DNA of 64,000 nucleotides from Caldilineaceae bacterium SB0661_bin_32 (GTDB lineage Bacteria; Chloroflexota; Anaerolineae; Caldilineales; Caldilineaceae). Positions within the stretch are counted from its first letter, which is position 1. Every line of letters begins with the position of its first letter. Shown here piece after piece: positions 20,027 to 28,410 of the stretch. The DNA lies in contig VXMH01000015.1 in the NCBI GenBank assembly GCA_009841235.1, positions 29,723 to 93,722 on the forward strand. The letters are read 5' to 3'. Position numbers and translations under genes: made by a program. Under the pieces are notes generated by a model. The model did not search any database and had not been told where the DNA came from. It saw nothing but the letters and a program-made list of their open reading frames with translations.

Positions 20027-20815
20027 CTACCGTCTCGGATACACCTGCGGAAAGTGTTTGCCGCGCAGCTGCTCGCCGTCTTCCACTTCGACAAACGCTT
20101 TCATCACATGCTCACCGCTGGCAACGTAGAAGGTCTCGTTCGTCATGTAGTGCAGTGCAATTGCTCTGCGAGGACGGTCGCTGTCGTTGTCGTGGGAGCC
20201 GTGCCAGGTCAGCGCGTGGTGGAAGTGCACCTCCCCCTTCTTCACCGGGCAACTCGCTACCCGCAGAGGCCGCCCCTCGTACTCGGTTGGCATCTCCTGA
20301 ATATCTTCTAGCTGCTTCAGATATTCGATTTTGTTGCCCCACTTGTGCGATCCGCGCACCATCGACATGCAACCGTTCGTTTCGTCGGCGTCATCCAGCG
20401 CAACCCAGGCCGTAACCTCGGTCATCGGCCTGATGATAGGCCAGAGCGGGGCGTCCTGATGCCAGTGCGTCGTACCGCCCGTCTGCGGCGGTTTGTACTG
20501 AATCTGATCGTGCCAGATGCGCAGTTCGCTGGCGCCGGTCAGCTGGGCAATGCCGGTCGTGATGTCCTTTCTGCCGATCAGGTCCCGGAAAGGTCCGCTC
20601 GCCTCCCAGATGTTGACTATCTGCCAGACTGCCCTGCCTTCGTCCCGACTCATATTCCGCACATGAACAGGTTGGGGGATGTCGTCGCGCTCCCGCTCGT
20701 CGATGACGCGCATCACTTCGGCGCGCAGCGTCTCCACTTCGTCGTTGCTGAGCACCTGCCCGCCATTCAGAAAACCGTCGGCTTGAAACTGCTCAATCTG
20801 TGCTGCGGTGAGCAT
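20027..20815 (-). CDS. Phytanoyl-CoA dioxygenase (PhyH) family oxygenase
   Basis: A 262-residue Fe(II)/2-oxoglutarate oxygenase. The iron-binding triad is visible as HWHQD near residue 118 (His and Asp) and a distal His in VHFHHALTWHGS, followed by RPRRAIALHY, whose Arg should bind 2-oxoglutarate. It begins AQIEQFQADGFLNGGQVL, the usual family start. AGGAG precedes the ATG. PhyH proteins of this type hydroxylate diverse small molecules, so the name does not imply phytanate. A second member is at 30443. The neighbour upstream is a sugar-isomerase gene. Confidence 0.9.
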   Translation of the reverse strand: MLTAAQIEQFQADGFLNGGQVLSNDEVETLRAEVMRVIDERERDDIPQPVHVRNMSRDEGRAVWQIVNIWEASGPFRDLIGRKDITTGIAQLTGASELRIWHDQIQYKPPQTGGTTHWHQDAPLWPIIRPMTEVTAWVALDDADETNGCMSMVRGSHKWGNKIEYLKQLEDIQEMPTEYEGRPLRVASCPVKKGEVHFHHALTWHGSHDNDSDRPRRAIALHYMTNETFYVASGEHVMKAFVEVEDGEQLRGKHFPQVYPRR

Positions 20816-20900
20816 AGGTTACTCCTCATTGAAACGTGTGAGTTTGCGTTGTGAATGACCATCCCATTCAATGGACGGTTAGTCAACCTGTCAGGTCAAC

Positions 20901-21698
20901 TCAGCGGGCGCCGCACGCCTGCAGACAGGCCTGCATGTGGCCCCGGCTCTCGGCAGCGATGATGCAGCACTGTTCAAGACTATACTCCTTCGCGCCGATC
21001 ACCTCAAGGTTCAGCGGGCCGTCGTAGCCGTTATCGTGCAGGACACGAACGTAGCCCACGAGATCGATGTCGCCGCGACCGTTCGCCTGCAGCTCGGGCT
21101 TCCCCGGGCCCTGCTGGCGGCCCTTGCAATCGCGAATGTGGACGTGCTTGACACGGCTGATGACGGCGGCGATCGCATCGACGGGATTTTCGTCAGCGCG
21201 GTGAATGTGCGACGGGTCCATGTCGATGCCGAAGTTGGGTGAACTGATCGCCAGCATCGCACGCAGAGTCGTTGGCGTGTCAAATATACTGGCGCCGACG
21301 TGCGCCTTCACGCACAGGGTGACTCCGTATTTCTCCGCCATCTGCGCGAGTTCGCCCAGCTCGTCGATGGTCTGCAAGAGGCTTTCCTCGTTGCCGCTTT
21401 CACCGCCCGGCCCGCAATTGACGATGGGAATGCCGCACTCCACGGCGGCCTGCATCGCCTTCTCCATCAGGTCCCGGTCGCGACTGGGCTGTTCCATGGC
21501 CAGCAGCTCCAGCTCGTAGGTCTGGGCAAGCCGCCTGATCTCCGGCGCCAGCTCCTGCCAGCGATCCAATACAAGATGCTGGGCCATTGCGTCGATTGCG
21601 GCTATCTCGATGCCGTCGTAGCCGGCCATGGCGATGCAGCGGAAGGCGGTCTCCATATCGTAGCCGCCGAACAAGACTGAATTTGCGCCAAGTTTCAT
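20901..21698 (-). CDS. Sugar phosphate isomerase/epimerase-like TIM barrel
   Basis: A 265-residue xylose-isomerase-like TIM-barrel protein (AP endonuclease 2 superfamily). The start MKLGANSVLFGGYDMETAFR and the stretches IDMDPSHIHRADENPVDAI and HVHIRDCKGRQQG carry the acidic and His residues that bind the divalent metal. The frame is open far upstream, but the ATG at 21698 with GGAG nearby and the immediate first beta strand fix the start. It probably isomerises or epimerises a keto-sugar made by the neighbouring oxidoreductases; this is inference from the cluster. Confidence 0.9.
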   Translation of the reverse strand: MKLGANSVLFGGYDMETAFRCIAMAGYDGIEIAAIDAMAQHLVLDRWQELAPEIRRLAQTYELELLAMEQPSRDRDLMEKAMQAAVECGIPIVNCGPGGESGNEESLLQTIDELGELAQMAEKYGVTLCVKAHVGASIFDTPTTLRAMLAISSPNFGIDMDPSHIHRADENPVDAIAAVISRVKHVHIRDCKGRQQGPGKPELQANGRGDIDLVGYVRVLHDNGYDGPLNLEVIGAKEYSLEQCCIIAAESRGHMQACLQACGAR

Positions 21699-21775
21699 GA
21701 GTGTTGCTCCGTGTGAGGCGACCTTGCGGGCCGGCGGGTTCAAAAGCAGCCGCTCCGGTCCCGAATCGCGTGGGT

Positions 21776-23191
21776 TTATGACCTTCTTGATTTCGCGCTC
21801 GTCTGCGCCCGCTCTTGCTGCAACGCCTCCTGACTGGGCCGGCCGATGCGCAGATTGTCGTACGCCTGCTGCGAGCTGGTGAAGTAATCGATGCCCTCGA
21901 TATCGTGCCAGCCGGGCTGGTGATGGATGGGATTGGGCAGCCCGGACTCGGTCTCCCGCCTGCTGACCCACGACTCCATCCGCGCCGTGAGGGCTGACAC
22001 AACTTCGGGCAGTTCTCCGGCCAGGTTGCAGGTCTCCTGCGGGTCCTCGACCAGGTTGTACAGTTCGACCGGCGGCATGAAGTGGAAATCCGGCTCGAGC
22101 GCGCGGATCAACTTCCACTGCGGCGTCCGCCATCCGTGTTTCCGCATCCACGCACACTCGGTGATGTAGATTTCGCTCTCGTGCGACGCCACCTCGCCCT
22201 CGATCATCGGCAGCAGGGAGCGACCGTCGAAGTCGATGCCGGCGTTGATCTCGGCAAGATCGAGAATCGTTGGGGCCAGGTCTTTGTGCTGGTTGTAGCC
22301 GGCCACCCGCATACCCGACGGCACCTTTGGCGGGTAGCGCAGCATGAGCGGCACATGGAGCACATTGTCGTAAAGGCCGTGGTGGTCGTACCAGAATCCG
22401 TGTTCGTCGAGCTCCTCGCCGTGGTCGCCGTTGACAGCAACGATAGTCTTGTCGAAGATGCCGTGCGCCTCGATCGCGGTGAAGATAGACTGAATACAGG
22501 CGTCCATGTAGGCGATGGCGCCGTCGTACTGTGCGTTCACGTAGCTCCGGTCGCTGATCCCTGGCGGCAGCATGTCGATGAGCGTATGCTTGAACGGCTC
22601 GAACGCGAAGACCGGATCCATTGACCGGTTGTCGGGGTCGCACTCGTCTCCGTGATAGAAGATGCGCTCGAAAGGCTGCGGCGGAAGGTAGGGCGAGTGC
22701 GGGTCCATGTGGCGCAGGAAGAGAAAGAACGGCTTGTCGGCAGCCACAAGGCGGTCGAGCGCGGGCAGCGCCAGCTCATTCAACCGCTGGGCCTTGGGCA
22801 CCCGGCCGTCAGCCCAACTTCCCATCTGCGTGAAGTTCAGATACTCGTCGAATCCCCTGGCGCTGGCCCTGCCCGACAAGCCCACCGAGACTGTGCAATA
22901 GCCTTGCGCGCGCAAGATTTCGGCCAGTGTCTTCACTTCCGGCCGCAGCGGGCCTTTGGGACGATGCGCCACCAGCTGCGAGGTGAAGATATCCATGCCC
23001 GTCAGCATCATCCCGTAGGCGCTGGTCGTCGGGATATGGGGGCTGAATGTGTTCTCGAAGAGCGCGCCCTGGGAGGCAAAGCGATCCAGACGGGGCGTGG
23101 TCAGCCGGTGGTATCCATAGCAACTGAGATGATCTGCCCGAAGGGAGTCGATGCCCAATATGACGATGTTCGGTTTCCCAGACGAAGCCAT
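21776..23191 (-). CDS. Alkaline-phosphatase-superfamily hydrolase (sulfatase fold, Thr at the nucleophile site)
   Basis: A 471-residue sulfatase-fold protein. Metal ligands are seen in NIVILGIDSLRADH (Asp15) and AVNGDHGEELDEHGFW. The sulfatase signature C/S-x-P-x-R is absent: aligned on the LTG that follows, the site reads TTSAY, placing Thr55 where the formylglycine precursor should be. Thr nucleophiles are known in phosphodiesterase and LtaS-type members, so a phosphoester substrate or unusual sulfatase is possible. It is a close tandem paralogue of 23208-24617. The start is set at ATG 23191 after GAAGG; the longer frame is not coding-like. It probably acts in the cytoplasm, as no signal peptide is seen. 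Confidence 0.88.
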   Translation of the reverse strand: MASSGKPNIVILGIDSLRADHLSCYGYHRLTTPRLDRFASQGALFENTFSPHIPTTSAYGMMLTGMDIFTSQLVAHRPKGPLRPEVKTLAEILRAQGYCTVSVGLSGRASARGFDEYLNFTQMGSWADGRVPKAQRLNELALPALDRLVAADKPFFLFLRHMDPHSPYLPPQPFERIFYHGDECDPDNRSMDPVFAFEPFKHTLIDMLPPGISDRSYVNAQYDGAIAYMDACIQSIFTAIEAHGIFDKTIVAVNGDHGEELDEHGFWYDHHGLYDNVLHVPLMLRYPPKVPSGMRVAGYNQHKDLAPTILDLAEINAGIDFDGRSLLPMIEGEVASHESEIYITECAWMRKHGWRTPQWKLIRALEPDFHFMPPVELYNLVEDPQETCNLAGELPEVVSALTARMESWVSRRETESGLPNPIHHQPGWHDIEGIDYFTSSQQAYDNLRIGRPSQEALQQERAQTSAKSRRS

Positions 23192-23207
23192 TGCGCCTTC
23201 TTTGCCC

Positions 23208-24617
23208 CTATTTCTTTTCCTCGACCTCACGCGACTTGGCCTGGAGACGGCGGGCCGCGCTGGCATCGCCGATGTAGAGCGAGTCGTAGGCCTGTTGCGA
23301 ACTGGTGAAAGGACCAACGCCTTTGAGACCGTGCCAGTCACCCTGGTGGTGGATCGGGTTCGGCAACCCGGTCTCCGCTTCACGTTTGGCCACCCAGGCG
23401 TCCAGCCGCGCAGTCAGGGCCGCCACGACGCCGGGCAGCTCGTCGGCAAGATTGCAGTTTTCCAACGGATCTTCGACCAGGTTGTAGAGCTCCACCGGCG
23501 GCTTGAAGTGGAAGTCCGGCTCGAGTGCCAGCATCAGTTTCCATTGGGGCGTGCGCCATCCGTGCTTGCGCATCCACGTACATTCGGTGATGTAGATCTC
23601 GCTCTCGTGGGAAGCGACCTGTCCATCAACCATCGGCAGGAGGGAGCGCCCGTCGAAGTCGATGCCGGCGTCGATGCCGGCCAGTTCGAGCAGAGTGGGC
23701 ACGAGGTCCTTGTGCTGGTTGAAGCCGGAGACGCGGCGGTGGGCCGGCAACTTGGGCGGGTAGCGCAGCATCAGCGGCACGTGCAGGACGTTGTCATAGA
23801 TGCCGTGATGATCGAACCAGCACTCGTGATCGTAGAGTGTCTCGCCGTGGTCGCCGTTGATCGCCACGATAGTCTCGTCGAAGATCCCGTGCTCCTCCAG
23901 CGAGGTAAAGATAGACTGGATCGCAGCGTCCATGTAAGCGATTGAGCCGTCATATTGGGCGATGACATAGTCCTTGTCCGTGATGCCCGGCGGCAGCCAG
24001 GAGGCGAGAAAGTCGCGGAAGGGCTTGAAGGCGAGCACCGGCTCCATCGACTTGTTGCCCGGGTCGCACTCGTCACCGTGAAAGAACATGCGCTCGTACG
24101 GCTCAGGCGGCAGGTAGGGCGCATGGGGGTCCATGTGGCGCAGAAAGAGGAAAAACGGCTTGTCTTCCGCCACCATGCGATCGATGGCGGGTATCGCCTG
24201 TTCGTTCAGCAGCTGGGCCTTTGGCAGGCGGCCTTCCTCCCAGGAACCCCAGGCCGTATAGCTGAGATATTCGTCGAAGCCGCGGCTGCTGGGGTTGCCG
24301 TCGAAGCCGATGCAGATTGTGTGATAACCCTCGTCGCGCAAGATCTCGGCCAGCGTCTTCACCTCCGGGCGCAGCGGACCCTGGTGGCGGAGGGCCACGA
24401 CCTGGGTCGAGAAGACGTCCATGCCGGTCAGCATCGAGGCGTAGGCGCTGGTTGTGGGAATATGAGCGCTGAAAGTGTTCTCGAAAAGGACGCCCTGGGC
24501 GGCGAAGCGGTCCAGGTAGGGGCTGGTAAGCCGTTCGTATCCATAGCAACTCATGTGTTCGGCATGTAACGAGTCAATGCCGAACAGGACGATATTCGGT
24601 TTTGCGTTCGATGCCAT
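23208..24617 (-). CDS. Alkaline-phosphatase-superfamily hydrolase (sulfatase fold, Thr at the nucleophile site), paralogue
   Basis: A 469-residue protein, collinear over its length with the product of 21776-23191. It shares PNIV-x-GIDSL, HIPTTSAY, RHMDPH, NGDHGE, SHESEIYITEC and NPIHHQ. As in its neighbour, Thr55 replaces Cys/Ser and no Arg follows in the signature, while the Asp/His metal ligands are kept. The ATG at 24617 is preceded by AAGGAAAG; the open frame continuing upstream to 24932 is low-complexity and rejected. Sixteen bases separate the two genes, so they form one transcript. The divergent MFS gene may import their substrate or export a product. Confidence 0.88.
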   Translation of the reverse strand: MASNAKPNIVLFGIDSLHAEHMSCYGYERLTSPYLDRFAAQGVLFENTFSAHIPTTSAYASMLTGMDVFSTQVVALRHQGPLRPEVKTLAEILRDEGYHTICIGFDGNPSSRGFDEYLSYTAWGSWEEGRLPKAQLLNEQAIPAIDRMVAEDKPFFLFLRHMDPHAPYLPPEPYERMFFHGDECDPGNKSMEPVLAFKPFRDFLASWLPPGITDKDYVIAQYDGSIAYMDAAIQSIFTSLEEHGIFDETIVAINGDHGETLYDHECWFDHHGIYDNVLHVPLMLRYPPKLPAHRRVSGFNQHKDLVPTLLELAGIDAGIDFDGRSLLPMVDGQVASHESEIYITECTWMRKHGWRTPQWKLMLALEPDFHFKPPVELYNLVEDPLENCNLADELPGVVAALTARLDAWVAKREAETGLPNPIHHQGDWHGLKGVGPFTSSQQAYDSLYIGDASAARRLQAKSREVEEKK

Positions 24618-25000
24618 CGTGCTTTCCTTCGCAGTTGGTGAACTGACGGGTCTTAATAGTGGAGCGCAGGAGCCAAACCGGTACAGCAGCTGGCTCAAGA
24701 AAGTCTTCTGTATCGAGGTGGAGGATTCAACTCTGACAGTCGAAAACAACTGTTCCCGGCTCAGACCGGTTGAACCGTACCACAACCCCCAATTCGCCGC
24801 AAGAATCTGCCCCAATATTCCTTGCAGATCTGCGCTGCGACGCGGAGGAAGACAGTTGTCCGATAGTGTCAGAACTGCCCGCAATTGCTCTTTGCTTGAT
24901 GACTGTTTACAATGTTTCGTACGCCATTCCAAGCACAGGGCCCTCTGCCCCCGGTCTGCGAAAAGCCCGGTTGGTCAGACCTGTGAAGGACTCTTTCTCC
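24618..25000. other. Divergent intergenic region between the sulfatase pair and the MFS gene
   Basis: This 383-base stretch separates divergent genes. It contains the MFS promoter described separately. No small gene with a good ribosome-binding site, RNA gene or strong inverted repeat was seen; open frames crossing it are low-complexity extensions of the flanking genes. Confidence 0.5.
24885..24913 (+). promoter_or_regulatory. Sigma-70-type promoter for the MFS transporter gene
   Basis: TTGCTC (-35) and TACAAT (-10) are separated by exactly 17 bases. The predicted transcript would start near 24920, giving an untranslated leader of about 80 bases before the ATG at 25001. Confidence 0.45.
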
Positions 25001-26302
25001 ATGATACCGATGTCCCGCGTTCAGCGGCGGCTTATCATCACGCTTTTCGTCGTCAGCAGCCTGAACAGTGCAGCGATGATCGCCAGTTTTGTTCTGACCC
25101 CCATCATTTCCTACTCCCTTAGCGGCCGCGTACAACTGATCGGTCTTCCCAACGCCCTGTCGATGGTTGGGCGGGCCGGCGCCGGCTACCCGTTGGGCTG
25201 GCTGCTGGACAAAGCGGGCCGGCGCATCGGGCTGGCCGTGGGCCTCTCCTTTGTGATCTTCGGAATGCTCGTTTCGGCGTCCGCAATCAGCGCCGGATCA
25301 CTGCTATTCTTTCTCGGAGGCGCCATCTTGCTGGGCGTAGGCCGGGCCGCTCTGGAGCAGACACGCTACGCCGCGGCCGAGATCTTTCCGCTGGCGCAAC
25401 AGGCCAAGGTGATCGGGCTCATCGTGTTCGCTGGCACCGTGGGGGCCGTAGGCGGCCCGCTTCTGGTGGAACCGGCGGTCGGCGTGGCCAGAGAGCAGGG
25501 ATTCCATGAGCATGTAGGGCCATTCTGGATTGGCGCGGCATTGATGGTTGTTGCACTGATACTACTGCTGGTGGCGCTGCGGCCTGACCCGAAAGAGCTG
25601 GCCGCGCTGGTTACCCGGGAAGAAAGCGGCGCAAAGGCAGCGGAGGGGTCAGAGGACGACTCGCTCGATACCCAGGTAGGAAGCGAGGAGGCTCCCAGGG
25701 GGCTGAGGCAGGTCGTGCACCTGCTCAAGTTGCCGGACGTACAGCTGGCAATGGCGGCGATGGCGATCGGCCAATTGGTCATGACGTTGCTGATGGTTGT
25801 GACGCCGCTCCACATGAACCGCGCCGACTACAAGGCGGATGCAATTTCCTACGTGCTGATGGCGCACACGCTGGGAATGTTCGGTCTCTCGGGCCTCAGC
25901 GGCTGGCTGGCTGGGCGGGTAGGCCGGGTGCCGATGATCTTCGCCGGAGCGCTCGTGCAAGTACTGGCGGCGATCATGATGCCGCTCTCGACGGAGCTTC
26001 CGGTTCTGTTCGTCTCACTCTTTCTGCTCGGTCTGGGGTGGAACTTCAGCTATATCGCAGGCTCCTCGCTGCTGTCGGCTGCGCTGGAAGGCTCGCGGCA
26101 GCGGGGGCGCGTGCAGGGCATCAACGAAGCGATGGTGGCGATCGCCTCTGCCTGCGGCAGTCTGGGGACCGGCGGCATCTATTCGGTCAGCGGAGTCGTG
26201 GCTGTGGCCGTGAGCGGCGTATTCTTCTCGGCGGCCCTGGGCGCCCTCGCGCTCTGGTTGGGGCGGCAACACCTGTTTGCCCTGGCCACGGAACGGGGCT
26301 AG
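25001..26302 (+). CDS. Major facilitator superfamily transporter
   Basis: A 433-residue inner-membrane carrier with about twelve hydrophobic segments in two halves. Between them is a hydrophilic loop of about 60 residues rich in Glu, Ser and Ala (near 195-260). The MFS loop 2-3 motif is recognisable as GYPLGWLLDKAGRRIGLAVG, with a related GWLAGRVGRVPM in the second half. The start at 25001 was chosen because AAGGA lies upstream and the first membrane helix begins 10 residues later. It stands between sulfatase-fold genes on the opposite strand, so transport of a sulfated or phosphorylated sugar is a guess from context. Confidence 0.88.
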   Translation: MIPMSRVQRRLIITLFVVSSLNSAAMIASFVLTPIISYSLSGRVQLIGLPNALSMVGRAGAGYPLGWLLDKAGRRIGLAVGLSFVIFGMLVSASAISAGSLLFFLGGAILLGVGRAALEQTRYAAAEIFPLAQQAKVIGLIVFAGTVGAVGGPLLVEPAVGVAREQGFHEHVGPFWIGAALMVVALILLLVALRPDPKELAALVTREESGAKAAEGSEDDSLDTQVGSEEAPRGLRQVVHLLKLPDVQLAMAAMAIGQLVMTLLMVVTPLHMNRADYKADAISYVLMAHTLGMFGLSGLSGWLAGRVGRVPMIFAGALVQVLAAIMMPLSTELPVLFVSLFLLGLGWNFSYIAGSSLLSAALEGSRQRGRVQGINEAMVAIASACGSLGTGGIYSVSGVVAVAVSGVFFSAALGALALWLGRQHLFALATERG

Positions 26303-26376
26303 GGCCTCGAATTCCTCAGTTTTCGAATTCAGTTCATTGGCAAAATCCACATATAGCTTTAGTAAGGGTTACGGCT

Positions 26377-27804
26377 TCACTGCCGCCAGGTTCCGGCCGC
26401 GGTTGGATGATCGTAGGGCTGGTCGGCCACGCGTGCCTGCAGGCGGTGCAGCTCACCGGTCAGCTCCTCCACTACGCCGGCGTAGGCCGGATCATGGTAG
26501 ACGTTGTTCAGTTCAAAGGGGTCGGCATCGAGGTCGAAGAGCTCCCACTCCGGCTCCTTGGACTCGTCGATGACGCCCGGCTGGTCCAATCCGTCTGCGT
26601 AGTAGTAGATCAGTTTGTAGCGCAGCGTGCGCACGCCGTAGTGGGCGTAGACGTGGTGGTGTGCCAGGTGCATCCAGTAGCGGTAGTACATCGACGTCTG
26701 CCAACCGTCCGGCGCTTCGCCCGTAAGTAGGGGGTAGAAGCTGGTCCCCTGGAAATGGTCCGGAATTTTGACGCCGGCGTACTCGAGCAGCGTAGGCGTG
26801 AAGTCGACGTTTAGAACCATCTGATCGTTGACCGCCCCCGCAGCCACCGCACGCGGATAGCGGATGAGCAGCGGCATCCGCAGCGACTCCTCGTACATGA
26901 AGCGCTTGTCATACCAGCCGTGGTCGCCCAGGAAAAAGCCCTGGTCGGACGTGTAGACGACGATGGTGTTCTCCGCCAGCCCTTCCTCTTCCAGGTAGTC
27001 GAGCAGGCGGCCGACGTTGTCATCGATGGAAGCGACGCAGCGGAGATAGTCCTTGATGTAGCGCTGGTACTTCCACTTCTTTTCCTCCTCCGGGGTCAGC
27101 CCCTCCGGCGTCGGCTGCTTGAGATCGGTCAGAGTCATATCGCGATCAATGCGCATCTTGGCCGCGGCGGCCGCGGCGGCGCGGTTGCTGTAGTCGTCGT
27201 TGAAAGTCTCCGGGTAGGGGATCTCTTCGTCCTCATACATCAAGGCATGCTTCTCGTCAGGCTCCCAGGCGCGATGGGGCGCCTTGTGGTGGCACATAAG
27301 CATGAACGGCCGCTCCGGATCGCGCGCCCGGAGCCAGTCCAGCGAGAAATCAGTGGTCAGGTCGGTGACGTAGCCGGGAAAGACCTTCCGCTCGCCCATC
27401 TCGATCATTTCGGGGTCGTGGTAGAGGCCCTGGCCCGGCAGCACGTTCCAATAGTCAAATCCGGTCGGATCGTTGACACCGCCATGGCCCAGATGCCATT
27501 TGCCGACGATGGCGGTCTGGTATCCTGCCGCCTGCAGCAACTTGGGCATGGTCACCTGCCGGCCATCGAGGGTCGAAGAAAGCGTTGTCACGCCATTGAT
27601 ATGGTTGTACGTGCCGGTCAGGATGACGGCGCGGCTGGGCGTGCAGATCGAGTTGGTGCAGAAGCAGTTGTTGAAGCGCATGCCCCCGTCGGCGATGCGG
27701 TCGAGATGCGGTGTACGGTTTATGCGGCTGCCGTAGCAGCTCATGGCGTGTGAGGCGTGGTCGTCCGACATGATAAAGAGGATATTCGGGCGCGAGTCGG
27801 GCAT
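26377..27804 (-). CDS. Sulfatase (formylglycine type)
   Basis: A 475-residue sulfatase with an intact signature CTPSRAVILTG at Cys54-Gly64; Cys54 would be converted to formylglycine by a maturase not present in this window. The N-terminal MPDSRPNILFIMSDDHASH supplies two metal-binding Asp residues, and YTSDQGFFLGDHG the second pair. The C-terminal ELFDLDADPFELNNVYHDP is typical of bacterial sulfatases acting on sulfated polysaccharides or aryl sulfates. ATG 27804 follows AGGA; the extra 52 codons upstream are not coding-like. No signal peptide is seen. It differs clearly from the tandem pair at 21.8-24.6 kb. Confidence 0.93.
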   Translation of the reverse strand: MPDSRPNILFIMSDDHASHAMSCYGSRINRTPHLDRIADGGMRFNNCFCTNSICTPSRAVILTGTYNHINGVTTLSSTLDGRQVTMPKLLQAAGYQTAIVGKWHLGHGGVNDPTGFDYWNVLPGQGLYHDPEMIEMGERKVFPGYVTDLTTDFSLDWLRARDPERPFMLMCHHKAPHRAWEPDEKHALMYEDEEIPYPETFNDDYSNRAAAAAAAKMRIDRDMTLTDLKQPTPEGLTPEEEKKWKYQRYIKDYLRCVASIDDNVGRLLDYLEEEGLAENTIVVYTSDQGFFLGDHGWYDKRFMYEESLRMPLLIRYPRAVAAGAVNDQMVLNVDFTPTLLEYAGVKIPDHFQGTSFYPLLTGEAPDGWQTSMYYRYWMHLAHHHVYAHYGVRTLRYKLIYYYADGLDQPGVIDESKEPEWELFDLDADPFELNNVYHDPAYAGVVEELTGELHRLQARVADQPYDHPTAAGTWRQ

Positions 27805-28058
27805 ATCAAGTCCTTTTGGAATCTCGTTCCTGGTGTGACGTGTAGTCTGCGGAGCCGCTGATTCTATCGGTTCATTGTAATCGACGGGAGATACGGTGAT
27901 AGGCCCGGCCATGCTATCAGACATCAAATATGAGGTCAAGCAGTAAGGCTTGAACGCCATTCTGTGCTCTTGCGGCGAGGTCCATATTCAGGTAGGTTGT
28001 GTGAGTTGGACCTGATTCAAACGGCACAGGCCGGGGCATCTGCCGAAAGAGAGTATAT

Positions 28059-28377
28059 ATGTCTGAACAGTCAGTATTGCGTCACGTCGTCCTGTTTCAG
28101 TTCAAAGACGGAACGCCGGATGAGAACGTGCGCGAAATCGAGGACGCGTTCCGGGCCTTGCCCGGCAAGATCGACGTGATCCAGGATTTTGAGTGGGGAA
28201 CGGACGTGAGCGTCGAGGGCAAGGCAGAGGGATTTACCCCACTGCTTCTTCGTCACGTTCGCCAGCGAGGCCGACCGCGACGCCTACCTGCCCCACCCCG
28301 ATCACACGGCCTTTGGCGCGGTGCTGCGTCCCCACCTCGAAAAGGTCCTGGTCGTAGATTACTGGCAGAGGAGATGA
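28059..28377 (+). pseudogene. Dabb (stress-responsive A/B barrel) protein, frameshifted
   Basis: The first 60 codons encode a Dabb-domain start (MSEQSVLRHVVLFQFKDGTP then ALPGKIDVIQDFEWGTD). At a run of four C (28237-28240) the frame breaks. Reading on in the next frame gives THCFFVTFASEADRDAYLPH and HLEKVLVVDYWQRR, the expected second half ending at TGA 28377. Total length is 319 bases, three times 106 plus one, so a single extra C explains it. It is either a recent pseudogene or a sequence error. Intact, it would be a 105-residue dimeric alpha-beta barrel of unknown substrate. A promoter was not identified. Confidence 0.8.
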
Positions 28378-28410
28378 ACTGTGCCGGCGGCGGCGGAACG
28401 CGCGGACGTT

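Noticed and set aside
21699..22643. Long in-frame upstream extension of the TIM-barrel gene (580 residues in total)
   Set aside because: It overlaps the sulfatase-fold gene on the same strand in another frame and is Arg/Ala-rich shadow sequence; the ATG at 21698 has a ribosome-binding site and starts the first barrel strand.
24770..25000. N-terminal extension of the MFS gene
   Set aside because: It is not membrane-like, crosses the predicted promoter at 24885-24913, and the ATG at 25001 has a ribosome-binding site directly before the first helix.
26309..26330. Two GAATTC copies forming a possible hairpin between the convergent MFS and sulfatase genes
   Set aside because: A six-base stem with a ten-base loop and no U-run is too weak to call a terminator.
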